A stretch of DNA of 14,065 nucleotides from NCBI GenBank assembly GCA_030740315.1, contig JASLXN010000020.1, positions 1 through 14,065 on the forward strand. Reading direction: 5' to 3'. The translations under genes were made by a program, and so were the position numbers. Source of the DNA: Dehalococcoidia bacterium. GTDB taxonomy: Bacteria; Chloroflexota; Dehalococcoidia; JACVQG01; JAHKAY01. Below the pieces are notes generated by a model. The model was not told where the DNA came from. It saw only the letters and a list, made by a program, of their open reading frames with translations, and did no database searches. Shown in pieces: positions 1-6,842 of this stretch (position 1 is the stretch's first letter; each line of letters starts with the position of its first letter).

Positions 1-1372
1 TTGGACCACCTTGTGTGTTTATGATAGGTTCACAAAGCTCTGCTGCATAGTAAGGCGGCGTCCCTAAAGATACAAGCCACTCTTTGGCCCTGCCAAAACC
101 GGAGTCCTGACCTACCCTACAGTATTCATTATATCTTGTGATGGTTTCTTCCAGTGCAACTGAACCCACCCCTATTTCCTCAGCCAGTTCTTTGATGGTG
201 TTGGCCTTAACTATCCATCCCTGCTCTATTTCAGCACTGTTATCATCGCTCCACTCATAAAGCCTATGCATACACCACCAGCCCATGTGCATTCCTACGA
301 TGGGGCGTTTCTTCCTGAAGGTTTCATCGAAGACTACGTAAAAAGGTATATTGGGATATTCTGCTCCATCATGGTCAAAATATTGAACTTTAAAAAGGTC
401 CTTACGATGACTCAGCAATATAGACTCGTCCATGAATCTCTTTCCGTATTTGTTTACAAAGATAGCTTGGCTGCCGATGGGCAAGTGCCTTACCAGCCGG
501 AACCCGACACCAAACTTCTCGCTTGGTGCTTTGAGGGCAAAATTGCCCAATTCACAGCCAGTCATATGCCAGAGCTTAGCACCCACTTGAGCAGCCATCA
601 CTATACCATCCCCGGTGTTATATGGAGTCCCATAGGGATATATTGGCAGTTGTGTGGCATAGGGCAAGAAGTCTACTAACATCTCATGGTTGTTTTGGAA
701 GCCTCCACAGGCCAGCACTACGCCTTTTCTGGCCTTGACATATATTTCCCCTTCCCGGCTTCCTACCTTGACACCCAGTATCTCCTTTGTCGCCAAGTCT
801 TGGATCAGCTCCTTCGCTGGAGCCTCATACATGACCCCAATCCTTCGCTCCTTCACCAAGTTATCCAGGAAGCTGAACAATTGGTCTCCATGGGCGGCCC
901 ACCTCACTTCCCCTTCTCGTTGCTCCTCCTCTGTGTCTGCCGTGCGCGCCAGGCTTGCAACCTGATGGAAACCCTCAGATCCCGGAAGGGTAGGGTACTC
1001 TGGTTCCAGGTATGAATACTCCAGCTCCGCACCCCATTCCTTAAACTTGTGGGGAAGGTCAATCATAGCTTCAGCAAGGGCACAGATAGATTCCTCGTCA
1101 AGGGTACCCTGGGTCAAAGCCCTGTAATGTTCAATCGCATCGGCCACATTGCTGGGGATACGCATACCCCCTCCAGAACAGCCAGTATTTCCTCCACCAA
1201 GCGGCGCTTTCTCAAGTATAAGTGCCTGGGAGCCAGTATCGTGGGCGGCAATGGCCGCACAAGCACCAGCTCCTCCGTATCCCACAACCACCACATCCGC
1301 TTCGCAGTCCCACCTCTCTGGAAGCCACGGCCTTAGCTTGCCCACCTTCTTCTCTTTGCCGGCAGAACTCAT
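1..1372 (-). CDS. FAD-dependent oxidoreductase (fumarate reductase / 3-ketosteroid dehydrogenase flavoprotein type), C-terminus cut by window edge
   Basis: The frame is open for 457 codons from ATG at 1372 to the left edge, with no stop. Residues 26-44 hold an N-terminal dinucleotide-binding fold with the GxGxxG core GYGGAG at 31-36. EKA plus GGGNTGCSGGG follows near 55-67, then VLACGGF (219-225), NTGDGI (252-257) and RFMDES (312-317). The translation ends in NTQGGP, the C-terminal FAD-contact motif of the FAD_binding_2 family. Family members usually have about 500-560 residues, so probably only some tens of residues are missing. No lipoprotein or twin-arginine signal is visible, so a cytoplasmic enzyme is likely. 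AGGAGG lies 7 bases before ATG 1372 but only 1 base before the in-frame ATG at 1378, so 1372 is chosen. Known relatives reduce or oxidise C=C bonds of fumarate, steroids or other organic acids; the substrate here is unknown. Base composition is lower in GC than the rest of the window. Confidence 0.88.
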   Translation of the reverse strand, partial: MSSAGKEKKVGKLRPWLPERWDCEADVVVVGYGGAGACAAIAAHDTGSQALILEKAPLGGGNTGCSGGGMRIPSNVADAIEHYRALTQGTLDEESICALAEAMIDLPHKFKEWGAELEYSYLEPEYPTLPGSEGFHQVASLARTADTEEEQREGEVRWAAHGDQLFSFLDNLVKERRIGVMYEAPAKELIQDLATKEILGVKVGSREGEIYVKARKGVVLACGGFQNNHEMLVDFLPYATQLPIYPYGTPYNTGDGIVMAAQVGAKLWHMTGCELGNFALKAPSEKFGVGFRLVRHLPIGSQAIFVNKYGKRFMDESILLSHRKDLFKVQYFDHDGAEYPNIPFYVVFDETFRKKRPIVGMHMGWWCMHRLYEWSDDNSAEIEQGWIVKANTIKELAEEIGVGSVALEETITRYNEYCRVGQDSGFGRAKEWLVSLGTPPYYAAELCEPIINTQGGP

Positions 1373-1406
1373 GATCATCCCTCCTGTCCCAGGGTTTGGT
1401 CGGTTC

Positions 1407-1434
1407 ATTTTACCACCTTAGGGAAACCAGGCAA
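1407..1434 (-). promoter_or_regulatory. Putative sigma70-type promoter of the FAD oxidoreductase gene
   Basis: Read on the minus strand, TTGCCT (1429-1434) is followed after 16 bases by TAAAAT (1407-1412). This matches the -35 at 4 of 6 and the -10 at 5 of 6 positions. The predicted start near 1400 leaves a leader of about 28 bases before the Shine-Dalgarno and ATG 1372. Prediction from sequence only. Confidence 0.4.
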
Positions 1435-1692
1435 AATCCCGGGGGTGCCTAACTGGTTGAGCCTTTCGGTGCCTTGAGGGGAAAACTGTCAATAACTTTG
1501 GCAATGGATTGGCTGACATCGGAGGGGCTAGGCGGCACCAGTAAATACAAAGGCGGTGCCCAGTTAGGGACAGAGCAGTCAAAAATGCGACTTAGACTTA
1601 GTGGTATAGACCAGCACGGACAACCCCCGATTTTGAAAGCGGATATGGGTCAGATTCCCGCAAAGTGTCGCGAATTAAGGGTGGGGAAATGG
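1435..1692. other. Intergenic stretch with inverted repeats, no gene recognised
   Basis: This stretch lies between the end of the AcsE-like gene and the promoter of the FAD gene, both on the minus strand. It holds a perfect 9-base inverted pair, CCTAACTGG (1448-1456) and CCAGTTAGG (1560-1568). A 6-base stem, GGCACC (1534-1539) with GGTGCC (1555-1560), sits inside it. Neither is followed by a T-run on the minus strand, so a classic terminator cannot be claimed. The open frame across part of it on the plus strand has no family features and runs into the antisense of the neighbouring gene. Confidence 0.35.
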
Positions 1693-2520
1693 TTATCCCC
1701 CCTGCCCGCTCTCAACCCCAAGTGCCGGTGCGTCCAGCAGCCCCTGCCGAAAGGCCGCCAGATAAGCGGCGCAGTACTCATCCTCCCCCATCAGCGCTCG
1801 GGCAGCGGCGGCGGTGGCCATAAGACCCAGATCCAGAGGGTCCAGAATGGCGGCATTTAGGCCCTGGGCCAAGGCTGCGGCTAGAAAGGTGCGGTTAAGT
1901 AGCCGCCGCCGGGGCAGGCCAAACGAGATGTTGCTCACTCCAAGGATGGTCTTGGTCCCCAGGGTGGATCTGATGTCAAGCAGCGTCTGGAGCACTGCTA
2001 CGCCTGCCTCTTTAGCCACTGATACCGGCAGCACCCCAGGGTCAAGATACAGGTCTTCCAGGGGTATGTCATAGTCCTTAACGGCATCCATCAGCAGGCG
2101 GGCATTCTCCATCCTCTCCTGAGCCGAGTGAGGCACCCCCTCCGGCCCCACTGCTAATCCCACCACCTGGCAGCGGTGTTTTTTTACCAGGGGAAGGATT
2201 CCCTCCACACGTCCCGGCTCCCCGGTAATGGAATTGACGATGGCCCTGCCCCGGTGGGATGAAAGAGCCGCCTCAACGGCGGAGGGAGATGTTGAGTCCA
2301 AGCAGAGGGGCAAGTCCACCACCTCTTGGACAGTCCTTGCCAGCCACTCCAGGTTATCCGGCTCCCCCCCGGGGGCGGAGGCCGCGTTAATCTCCAGAAA
2401 ATGGGCACCGGCCTGTGCCTGGCGCAGCGCCAGCGTCTGGATAAAGGCCCCGTCCCGGCTGGCGATGGCCTCAGCTACGCCGCTCAAGGATGAGTTTATC
2501 CTCTCGCCGATGACAAGCAT
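1693..2520 (-). CDS. Methyltetrahydrofolate:corrinoid methyltransferase, AcsE/MeTr-like (pterin-binding TIM barrel)
   Basis: This 275-residue protein has the full length of the dihydropteroate-synthase-like methyltransferase family (about 262-280). It opens with GERINS (5-10) and shows FLEINA (41-46), LDSTSP (74-79), VNSITGE (95-101), LDPGVLP (159-165) and GVSNISFGLP (194-203). D75, N96, D160 and N197 fall at almost the same positions as the pterin-binding and catalytic residues Asp75, Asn96, Asp160 and Asn199 described for Moorella thermoacetica MeTr. The family moves methyl between the N5 of methyl-tetrahydrofolate and a protein-bound corrinoid in the cytoplasm. GAGGGG sits just before ATG 2520. 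It lies divergent to the corrinoid operon starting at 3102, so its natural partner is probably the corrinoid protein at 6164-6835, although a role in the Wood-Ljungdahl pathway proper is also possible. Confidence 0.9.
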   Translation of the reverse strand: MLVIGERINSSLSGVAEAIASRDGAFIQTLALRQAQAGAHFLEINAASAPGGEPDNLEWLARTVQEVVDLPLCLDSTSPSAVEAALSSHRGRAIVNSITGEPGRVEGILPLVKKHRCQVVGLAVGPEGVPHSAQERMENARLLMDAVKDYDIPLEDLYLDPGVLPVSVAKEAGVAVLQTLLDIRSTLGTKTILGVSNISFGLPRRRLLNRTFLAAALAQGLNAAILDPLDLGLMATAAAARALMGEDEYCAAYLAAFRQGLLDAPALGVESGQGG

Positions 2521-2541
2521 CTTCCCCTCACTTTCGGGAAG
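2521..2541 (-). promoter_or_regulatory. Inverted repeat over transcript start and Shine-Dalgarno of the AcsE-like gene
   Basis: CTTCCC (2521-2526) and GGGAAG (2536-2541) form a perfect 6-base inverted pair around a 9-base loop. It lies between the -10 box and the ATG and includes the Shine-Dalgarno region. It could be an operator half-site pair or a small leader hairpin; nothing shows which, and a 6-base pair can arise by chance. Confidence 0.25.
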
Positions 2542-2543
2542 AA

Positions 2544-2573
2544 ATTATGGGAGGGGGCGCATCCCACTGTCAA
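2544..2573 (-). promoter_or_regulatory. Strong sigma70-type promoter of the AcsE-like methyltransferase gene
   Basis: On the minus strand a perfect TTGACA (2568-2573) is followed after 18 bases by CATAAT (2544-2549), 5 of 6 to the -10 consensus. The predicted start near 2537 gives a very short leader before ATG 2520. It indicates that this gene can be transcribed independently of the small membrane-protein gene upstream. Confidence 0.6.
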
Positions 2574-2647
2574 GCTGCTTTTTTACTACGGGGTGCCGGG
2601 GACGGACATAACCGATTGTTGCCCCGGCATTCACCAGAGCTACGGGG

Positions 2648-2866
2648 CTATTCCAGCCCCTTCCTCAGCTTCATCGCCAGCACAGACAGGAAGAGTCCAC
2701 TGATGCCGAACCCGAAATAAGCATACATGAGGGACAACTCCGGCGAGCTTGAAAATCCCATGCCGGCGCCCGTAAGGCGAGCAAAGGCAGTCACCAGGGC
2801 AAACAGTCCGACCACAAACAGCACCCAAACGGCAATCGTTGCTAGGGCCTTGAAAACGGGTGGCAT
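2648..2866 (-). CDS. Small two-helix membrane protein, function unknown
   Basis: A 72-residue protein starts at ATG 2866, 7 bases after a good Shine-Dalgarno (AGGGGGTG). A much longer upstream extension of the frame is possible, but it would cross the promoter region and has no coding character. Residues 8-29 and 45-65 are hydrophobic, separated by a small Gly/Ser-rich loop containing TGAGMGFSSS, and the end is basic (KLRKG). This predicts a hairpin of two membrane helices. I do not recognise a named family. It lies upstream of the AcsE-like gene on the same strand and diverges from the methyltransferase operon. No transport or catalytic motif is seen, so a role in methyl metabolism is only suggested by position. 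Confidence 0.65.
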   Translation of the reverse strand: MPPVFKALATIAVWVLFVVGLFALVTAFARLTGAGMGFSSSPELSLMYAYFGFGISGLFLSVLAMKLRKGLE

Positions 2867-2939
2867 TCTCACACCCCCTATATGTAACCGTCCTGCACCT
2901 ATTTGGTGCCCAAGTTTAATGTCCCCCCGGAGCATTGTC

Positions 2940-2948
2940 ATTATAGCA
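2940..2948 (-). promoter_or_regulatory. Extended -10 promoter for the small membrane-protein gene
   Basis: On the minus strand a perfect TATAAT (2940-2945) is preceded by TGC, giving the extended -10 pattern TGnTATAAT. No good -35 is found 16-18 bases upstream. The predicted leader of about 65 bases carries a small perfect stem, GCACC (2895-2899) with GGTGC (2905-2909), around a 5-base loop. Confidence 0.5.
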
Positions 2949-3028
2949 AATAGCCTCTTATTCTTGTTATTGCGAGAGTTTTTAGCTTGATACAGGTCTG
3001 CGTCGCTCGAATGGCACATAGCCCGGCG

Positions 3029-3064
3029 GTGGGCTTGACCCACATAAGGACTTTGCCCCATACT
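3029..3064 (+). promoter_or_regulatory. Promoter of the corrinoid methyltransferase operon with palindrome over the -35 box
   Basis: TTGACC (3035-3040, 5 of 6 to -35) is followed after 18 bases by CATACT (3059-3064, 4 of 6 to -10), placing the transcript start near 3071. The -35 box lies within a perfect interrupted palindrome, GTGGG-CTTGA-CCCAC (3029-3043), which could be a repressor or activator site. A start near 3071 also argues against using the GTG at 3069 as the first codon. Confidence 0.45.
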
Positions 3065-3101
3065 TACCGTGTTTGAGGCCACAACATTCAAGGGGGCTCT
3101 T

Positions 3102-4142
3102 ATGGCCGAATTCACGGGAAAACAGCGGGTGCGGGCGGCATACCGCCGGGAGTTTGCAGACCGGGTGCCCTTCTACCCCATCTTGGGCCACTGCAACGCC
3201 AGTCTCGCCGGTATAAACATCAAAGATTACCTGACCAACCCTCGTAAATGCGTAGAGGCCCAGGTACGGGGCTACGAGAAATACAAACCGGATATCGTGG
3301 TAATGGTGGGCGACCTCCTCAAAGAGGCGGAGGCCATGGGGAATGTGCTGAAATTCCCCGAGGACAGCATCTGCATCTCCGAACGGGTGGCGCTGGAGGA
3401 CAAGAGTAACCTAGGCAAGTTACGGGTGCCCAACCCTTCCACGGACGGCCGCCTGCCCACCTACTTGGAGATGTGCCGCCTGGCCAAGGAGCAGCTAAAG
3501 GACGCATCCGTGGGTGGGAATGTGTGCGGGCCGTGGACTATCGCTATCTCACTCAGGGATGCGGAGAGCCTGCTTAAGGACTGCCGCCGGGATCCGGAGT
3601 TCGTCCATGCTCTTATGGAGCTTACCACGGAGGTTAGCCACACCTCTGCCCTAGCCCTGGCCACCACCGGCGTCGGAGTCAGCATCGGGGAACCTACCGC
3701 CTCCTGCAGCCTGATATCCCCCCGCCTCTACCGTGAGTTCATCTTCCCCTACCACCAGCGGCTTTTTACACAGTTGAGGGATGCCGGACTGGGCCTCACC
3801 ATCCATGTCTGTGGCTACGCAGACCCCATCTTGGAGGACCTCATAGAGACCGGCGTGGATGCCATCAGCATTGACTTCCCCTCCTCCCTGGAGCAGATGG
3901 TGGGCCTTTCTTCCGGCAAGGTGGTGGTCATCGGCAATGTAAACACCCGTCTCTTCTACACTGGGACAAAAGAGGAGATGGAGGCAGAGGTCAAGAGATG
4001 CATAGATACCGCCGCCAAGGGCAGCCGCTTTATCCTCTCCACCGGCTGCGAGGTGCCCGGTATCGCCACCGAGGAGCGTATCCGTTGGTTCATGGAGGCT
4101 GGCGAGAAATACGGCGCATATCCCGCACCAGCGGTAGCATAG
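3102..4142 (+). CDS. UroD-superfamily cobalamin methyltransferase (MtaA/MtbA/CmuA-like), copy 1
   Basis: The 346-residue protein is a uroporphyrinogen-decarboxylase-fold methyltransferase. It carries the zinc site of the MtaA/MtbA/CmuA branch: H235-x-C237 in the HVCG motif, and C316 in STGCEVPG. These residues bind zinc that activates a thiol in known members. True UroD enzymes lack this HxC...C set. The segment EPTASCSLISPRLY (197-210) is typical of the MtaA group. ATG 3102 is chosen because AAGGGGG lies about 5 bases upstream; the in-frame GTG at 3069 has no such site and sits at the predicted transcript start. It is the first gene of the operon and ends 6 bases before the MtrH-like gene. 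Known relatives transfer methyl between a corrinoid protein and coenzyme M or from a substrate to corrinoid. With no sign of coenzyme M chemistry here, it may act on a small methylated donor or a thiol acceptor. Confidence 0.87.
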   Translation: MAEFTGKQRVRAAYRREFADRVPFYPILGHCNASLAGINIKDYLTNPRKCVEAQVRGYEKYKPDIVVMVGDLLKEAEAMGNVLKFPEDSICISERVALEDKSNLGKLRVPNPSTDGRLPTYLEMCRLAKEQLKDASVGGNVCGPWTIAISLRDAESLLKDCRRDPEFVHALMELTTEVSHTSALALATTGVGVSIGEPTASCSLISPRLYREFIFPYHQRLFTQLRDAGLGLTIHVCGYADPILEDLIETGVDAISIDFPSSLEQMVGLSSGKVVVIGNVNTRLFYTGTKEEMEAEVKRCIDTAAKGSRFILSTGCEVPGIATEERIRWFMEAGEKYGAYPAPAVA

Positions 4143-4148
4143 GATAGA

Positions 4149-5111
4149 ATGTTCACTTTCCGCAGGCAACAGCGTGTCTGCCACATAGGGAGTATGGCTG
4201 TGGGGGGCCAGCCGGGAGAGAACCCCCCAATACTTATAGGCTCTATGTTCCACAAGGGAGACAGGCTGCTACACAGCCGCCTAGGCAAAGACTTTGATCG
4301 AACCGGTGCCGGAGACCTGCTTAAGAAGCAGGAGGAGCTATCCCAGCAGACGGGCCTACCCGCCATGGTGGACCTAGTAGGCAATACCGGGGATGAGCTA
4401 AAGGCCTACATAGATTTCGTGGCTGGTGCCACCGCGGTGCCCATGTGTATAGACGCCTGGAAGCTCGGGCCGCGGCTGGAGGCGGCCCACTACGCCGCCG
4501 AGTTGGGCCTGCTGGATCGGGTGCTATACAACAGCGTGGGCCCGTGGTCCGAGAACCTTGAGCAGGAGGTGGCTGCCCTGGGAGAGATGGGCGTTAAACA
4601 TGTGGTCCTGGTGGCCTTTGACACGGATGACCAGATGCCTTCCGGACGGATGAAGTGCCTGGCCACGCTGCTAAAGGCCCTCCAGGGTGTGCCGCTCGAG
4701 AGCATCCTGGTAGATACGTCGGTGATGAACCTTCCCGCCACCGCATTCTGTTCCATGGCCAACTACCAGGTGAAAAAGCGCCACGGCCTACCCGTGGGAA
4801 GCTCCCCCGCCAACGGCACCTATATGTGGAAGGAAGCCCGCTCGGACTGGGAAGGGGTTGGGTTCGCCGGTATAGATGCCGCCGTCCACGCCCTAGCCTC
4901 CGTGCTGTGGCACGATTTCCTGTTCTATGGGCCCATGTCGGCGGCAGACCGCATATTTCCGGCGGTGGCGGCGGCCACTGCTTTCCAAGCCACGCTGGTC
5001 TATGGGGAGGGCGGTGACCTTCCGGCCAGCCCTGGGCACCCCCTCAACCATCTTTTTTCGGGGTTCGCCGGACAGCTATCCGCCCGGGCCGAGGCGGCCT
5101 CCGGAGACTGA
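4149..5111 (+). CDS. mtrH: MtrH-family methyltransferase (corrinoid : tetrahydropterin methyl transfer)
   Basis: This 320-residue protein aligns by eye along its whole length with the MtrH family (tetrahydromethanopterin S-methyltransferase subunit H). Landmarks are VGGQPGE (18-24), LIGSMF (29-34), KKQEELSQQTG (59-69), YIDFVA (87-92), RVLYNSV (124-130), LVDTSVMN (187-194) and GLPVGSSPAN (213-222). In methanogens MtrH carries methyl from methyl-tetrahydromethanopterin to the corrinoid of the membrane Mtr complex. Bacterial homologues outside that complex sit beside corrinoid proteins and are taken to use tetrahydrofolate. No other Mtr subunit is present, and no membrane segment is seen, so a soluble role handing methyl to tetrahydrofolate is the likely one. 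AGGA lies about 6 bases before ATG 4149. It is embedded between the two UroD-like genes with 6-base gaps on both sides. Confidence 0.9.
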   Translation: MFTFRRQQRVCHIGSMAVGGQPGENPPILIGSMFHKGDRLLHSRLGKDFDRTGAGDLLKKQEELSQQTGLPAMVDLVGNTGDELKAYIDFVAGATAVPMCIDAWKLGPRLEAAHYAAELGLLDRVLYNSVGPWSENLEQEVAALGEMGVKHVVLVAFDTDDQMPSGRMKCLATLLKALQGVPLESILVDTSVMNLPATAFCSMANYQVKKRHGLPVGSSPANGTYMWKEARSDWEGVGFAGIDAAVHALASVLWHDFLFYGPMSAADRIFPAVAAATAFQATLVYGEGGDLPASPGHPLNHLFSGFAGQLSARAEAASGD

Positions 5112-5117
5112 GAGAAT

Positions 5118-6146
5118 ATGAGCCCCACAGCAGTGATGACCCCTAGGGAGAGAATATCCCGGCTGTTCAGCCGGCAACCCGTAGACCGCATGCCCTTCTT
5201 CAGCGGCCAGGGCATGGTCACCCTTCCCGTAATACAGTCCCTCGGGTTGAAGTTCTCCCAGATCCACCTGTCAGCGGAAGCCATGGCCGAGGCCGCCCGG
5301 GCCACCGTGGAAAGGTACGGCTTCGATGCCGCCCTGGTGCCCTACGATATGTGCACCGTGCCCGAGGCCATGGGCCTCAGGGCCAGTTTCTACGAGGACA
5401 CCGGGGGTGTACTTTACCCCACCATCTCCACCAAGTGGGGTTCCCCGGAGGAAGTCATAGTCCCCGGGAATGTCATGGAGCAGGGCCGCCTGCCCATTGT
5501 GTCCCAGGCTATGACGCTGCTACAGCAGGGCCTAGGGCCGGATTATGCCATCGGCACCTGGCTGCTGGGGCCTTACACTCTGGCAGGGCAGGTGGTGGAG
5601 CTGGATGTGCTGCTGAAGCTGACCATGAAAGACCGCGCCCGGGTGGAAGGGCTACTGGACCGGCTCACGGAGATGATTATCAACATCGGCCGTGCCTACC
5701 AGCAGCAGGGGATAGACTACATAAGCCTGCGGGAGATGGGCGCCGGTTCTGACATCATCAGTCCCAGAGTGTTTCGGGACATGGTACAGCCCCGACTGAA
5801 GCGCATCCTGGACTCCTGGCGGCCCCCCCGGGTGCTCCATATCTGTGGGGCCACCGACCCCATAATAGGATACATGAACGAGTGCGGCGCCGAGGCCCTC
5901 AGCATGGACCACAAGAATGACTTGGCGGAGTCCCGGCGCAAGGTGGGCGGTAGCACACTCCTCCTCGGTAACCTGGATGCTTACCGCCTGCTAGGCCAGG
6001 CCATGCTGGAGGAGGTCCGGAGCAAGGTGCTGGAGAGTTCCCGTGCCGGAGCCGACGCCGTATGGCCGGGGTGCGATATTTGGCCCGAGCTGAAAGAGGA
6101 GAACCTGTTCGCCCTAGCGGAGGCAGTGAAAGGCCTTCATGTCTGA
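5118..6146 (+). CDS. UroD-superfamily cobalamin methyltransferase (MtaA/MtbA-like), copy 2, divergent
   Basis: The 342-residue protein has the same fold as the product of 3102-4142 but is strongly diverged. The zinc set is kept: H241-x-C243 in HICGATDP and C319 in PGCD. The segment that reads EPTASCSLISPR in copy 1 is REMGAGSDIISPR here (205-217), so the pocket near the barrel centre differs. This supports a different substrate for the two enzymes rather than a recent duplication. The start at ATG 5118 lies 6 bases after the MtrH-like stop; an alternative ATG at 5136 has no better ribosome site. It ends 17 bases before the corrinoid protein gene. Directly preceding the corrinoid gene is a common place for substrate methyltransferases, so this is a candidate for the enzyme that demethylates the unknown donor; that is inference. 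Confidence 0.86.
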   Translation: MSPTAVMTPRERISRLFSRQPVDRMPFFSGQGMVTLPVIQSLGLKFSQIHLSAEAMAEAARATVERYGFDAALVPYDMCTVPEAMGLRASFYEDTGGVLYPTISTKWGSPEEVIVPGNVMEQGRLPIVSQAMTLLQQGLGPDYAIGTWLLGPYTLAGQVVELDVLLKLTMKDRARVEGLLDRLTEMIINIGRAYQQQGIDYISLREMGAGSDIISPRVFRDMVQPRLKRILDSWRPPRVLHICGATDPIIGYMNECGAEALSMDHKNDLAESRRKVGGSTLLLGNLDAYRLLGQAMLEEVRSKVLESSRAGADAVWPGCDIWPELKEENLFALAEAVKGLHV

Positions 6147-6163
6147 ACAGAAAGGGGAGCTCG

Positions 6164-6835
6164 GTGTCTGAGGAGAATAAGCAGGAAGTCTTGGGCCGTC
6201 TCAAGGATGGAGTCATCAACTATAACGAGGAGGCCGTAAAGGAGGCCGCCGAGGAGGCCCTGGAAGCGGGTATTGATGCCTACGAGGCCATCATGGACGG
6301 CCTTACAGCCGGTATGGTGGTGGTGGGCGACCTCTACGAGAAAAAGGATTACTTCGTGCCGGAGCTTCTCATGTGCGCGGATGCCCTGTATGTTGGGCTG
6401 AATGTGCTGAACCCCCATATAAAACAGGAGTCCCGGGGGGAGATTAAGGGGCAGGTTGTAATAGGCACCGTGCAGGGCGATGTGCACGATGTGGGCAAAA
6501 ATCTCATCAAGATAATGTTTGAGGTGGCCGGGTTTACCGTCCACGACCTGGGGCGTGATGTACCCCTGGAGAAATTCGTGGAAGAGCAGATGAAGACGGA
6601 CGCCGATATTGTGGCTATCTCGGCCATGATGACCACCACCATGTTGGGCATGCAGAAGGCGGTGGAGATGATAAGGGAGCGTAACCCCAATGTGGCTATC
6701 ATGTTAGGCGGGGCACCACTTACCCAGGAGGTAGCCTCCCTGTTCGGGGCCGACGGCTATGCCGAATCCGCGGGCAATGCAGTACAGGAGGCACTGAAGA
6801 TGCTTAAAAACCTCCGGGAGATGAGGAAGAAATAG
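6164..6835 (+). CDS. Corrinoid (B12)-binding methyltransferase protein, MtaC/MtbC/MttC type
   Basis: The 223-residue protein has the two-domain plan of methyl-carrying corrinoid proteins. An N-terminal four-helix cap spans about 1-90, with AGMVVVGDLYEKKDYFVPEL (49-68). A Rossmann-like B12 domain follows with GDVHDVGKN (105-113); H108 is the lower cobalt ligand of the DxHxxG motif. GGAP near 193 belongs to the nucleotide-tail pocket. It carries methyl as methyl-Co(III) between the methyltransferases encoded next to it. The start is GTG 6164 (Val-Ser-Glu-Glu), because AAGGGGAG stands 4 bases upstream and homologues begin at this point. The frame stays open upstream to 6062, but that part overlaps the preceding gene in another frame and shows no family features. 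The gene ends in TAG and is followed after 7 bases by its activator. Confidence 0.93.
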   Translation: MSEENKQEVLGRLKDGVINYNEEAVKEAAEEALEAGIDAYEAIMDGLTAGMVVVGDLYEKKDYFVPELLMCADALYVGLNVLNPHIKQESRGEIKGQVVIGTVQGDVHDVGKNLIKIMFEVAGFTVHDLGRDVPLEKFVEEQMKTDADIVAISAMMTTTMLGMQKAVEMIRERNPNVAIMLGGAPLTQEVASLFGADGYAESAGNAVQEALKMLKNLREMRKK

Positions 6836-6842
6836 CCTGAGC

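Noticed and set aside
266..1015. Plus-strand open frames in the first kilobase
   Set aside because: They are antisense shadows of the truncated flavoprotein, whose FAD motifs read clearly on the minus strand.
1474..1860. 128-codon plus-strand open frame
   Set aside because: Its second half is antisense to the AcsE-like gene and its first half lies in an inverted-repeat spacer; no ribosome site or family feature is seen.
3069..3101. GTG at 3069 as start of the first UroD-like gene
   Set aside because: It has no Shine-Dalgarno and lies at the predicted transcript start; ATG 3102 has AAGGGGG at good distance and fits family N-termini.
2867..3101. Cobalamin riboswitch before the methyltransferase operon
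   Set aside because: No B12-box-like conserved segment was found in the leader, and the predicted leader of about 30 bases is far too short for one.
6062..6163. ATG 6062 as start of the corrinoid protein
   Set aside because: The extra 34 codons overlap the coding end of the preceding gene and show no family similarity; GTG 6164 has a strong ribosome site.
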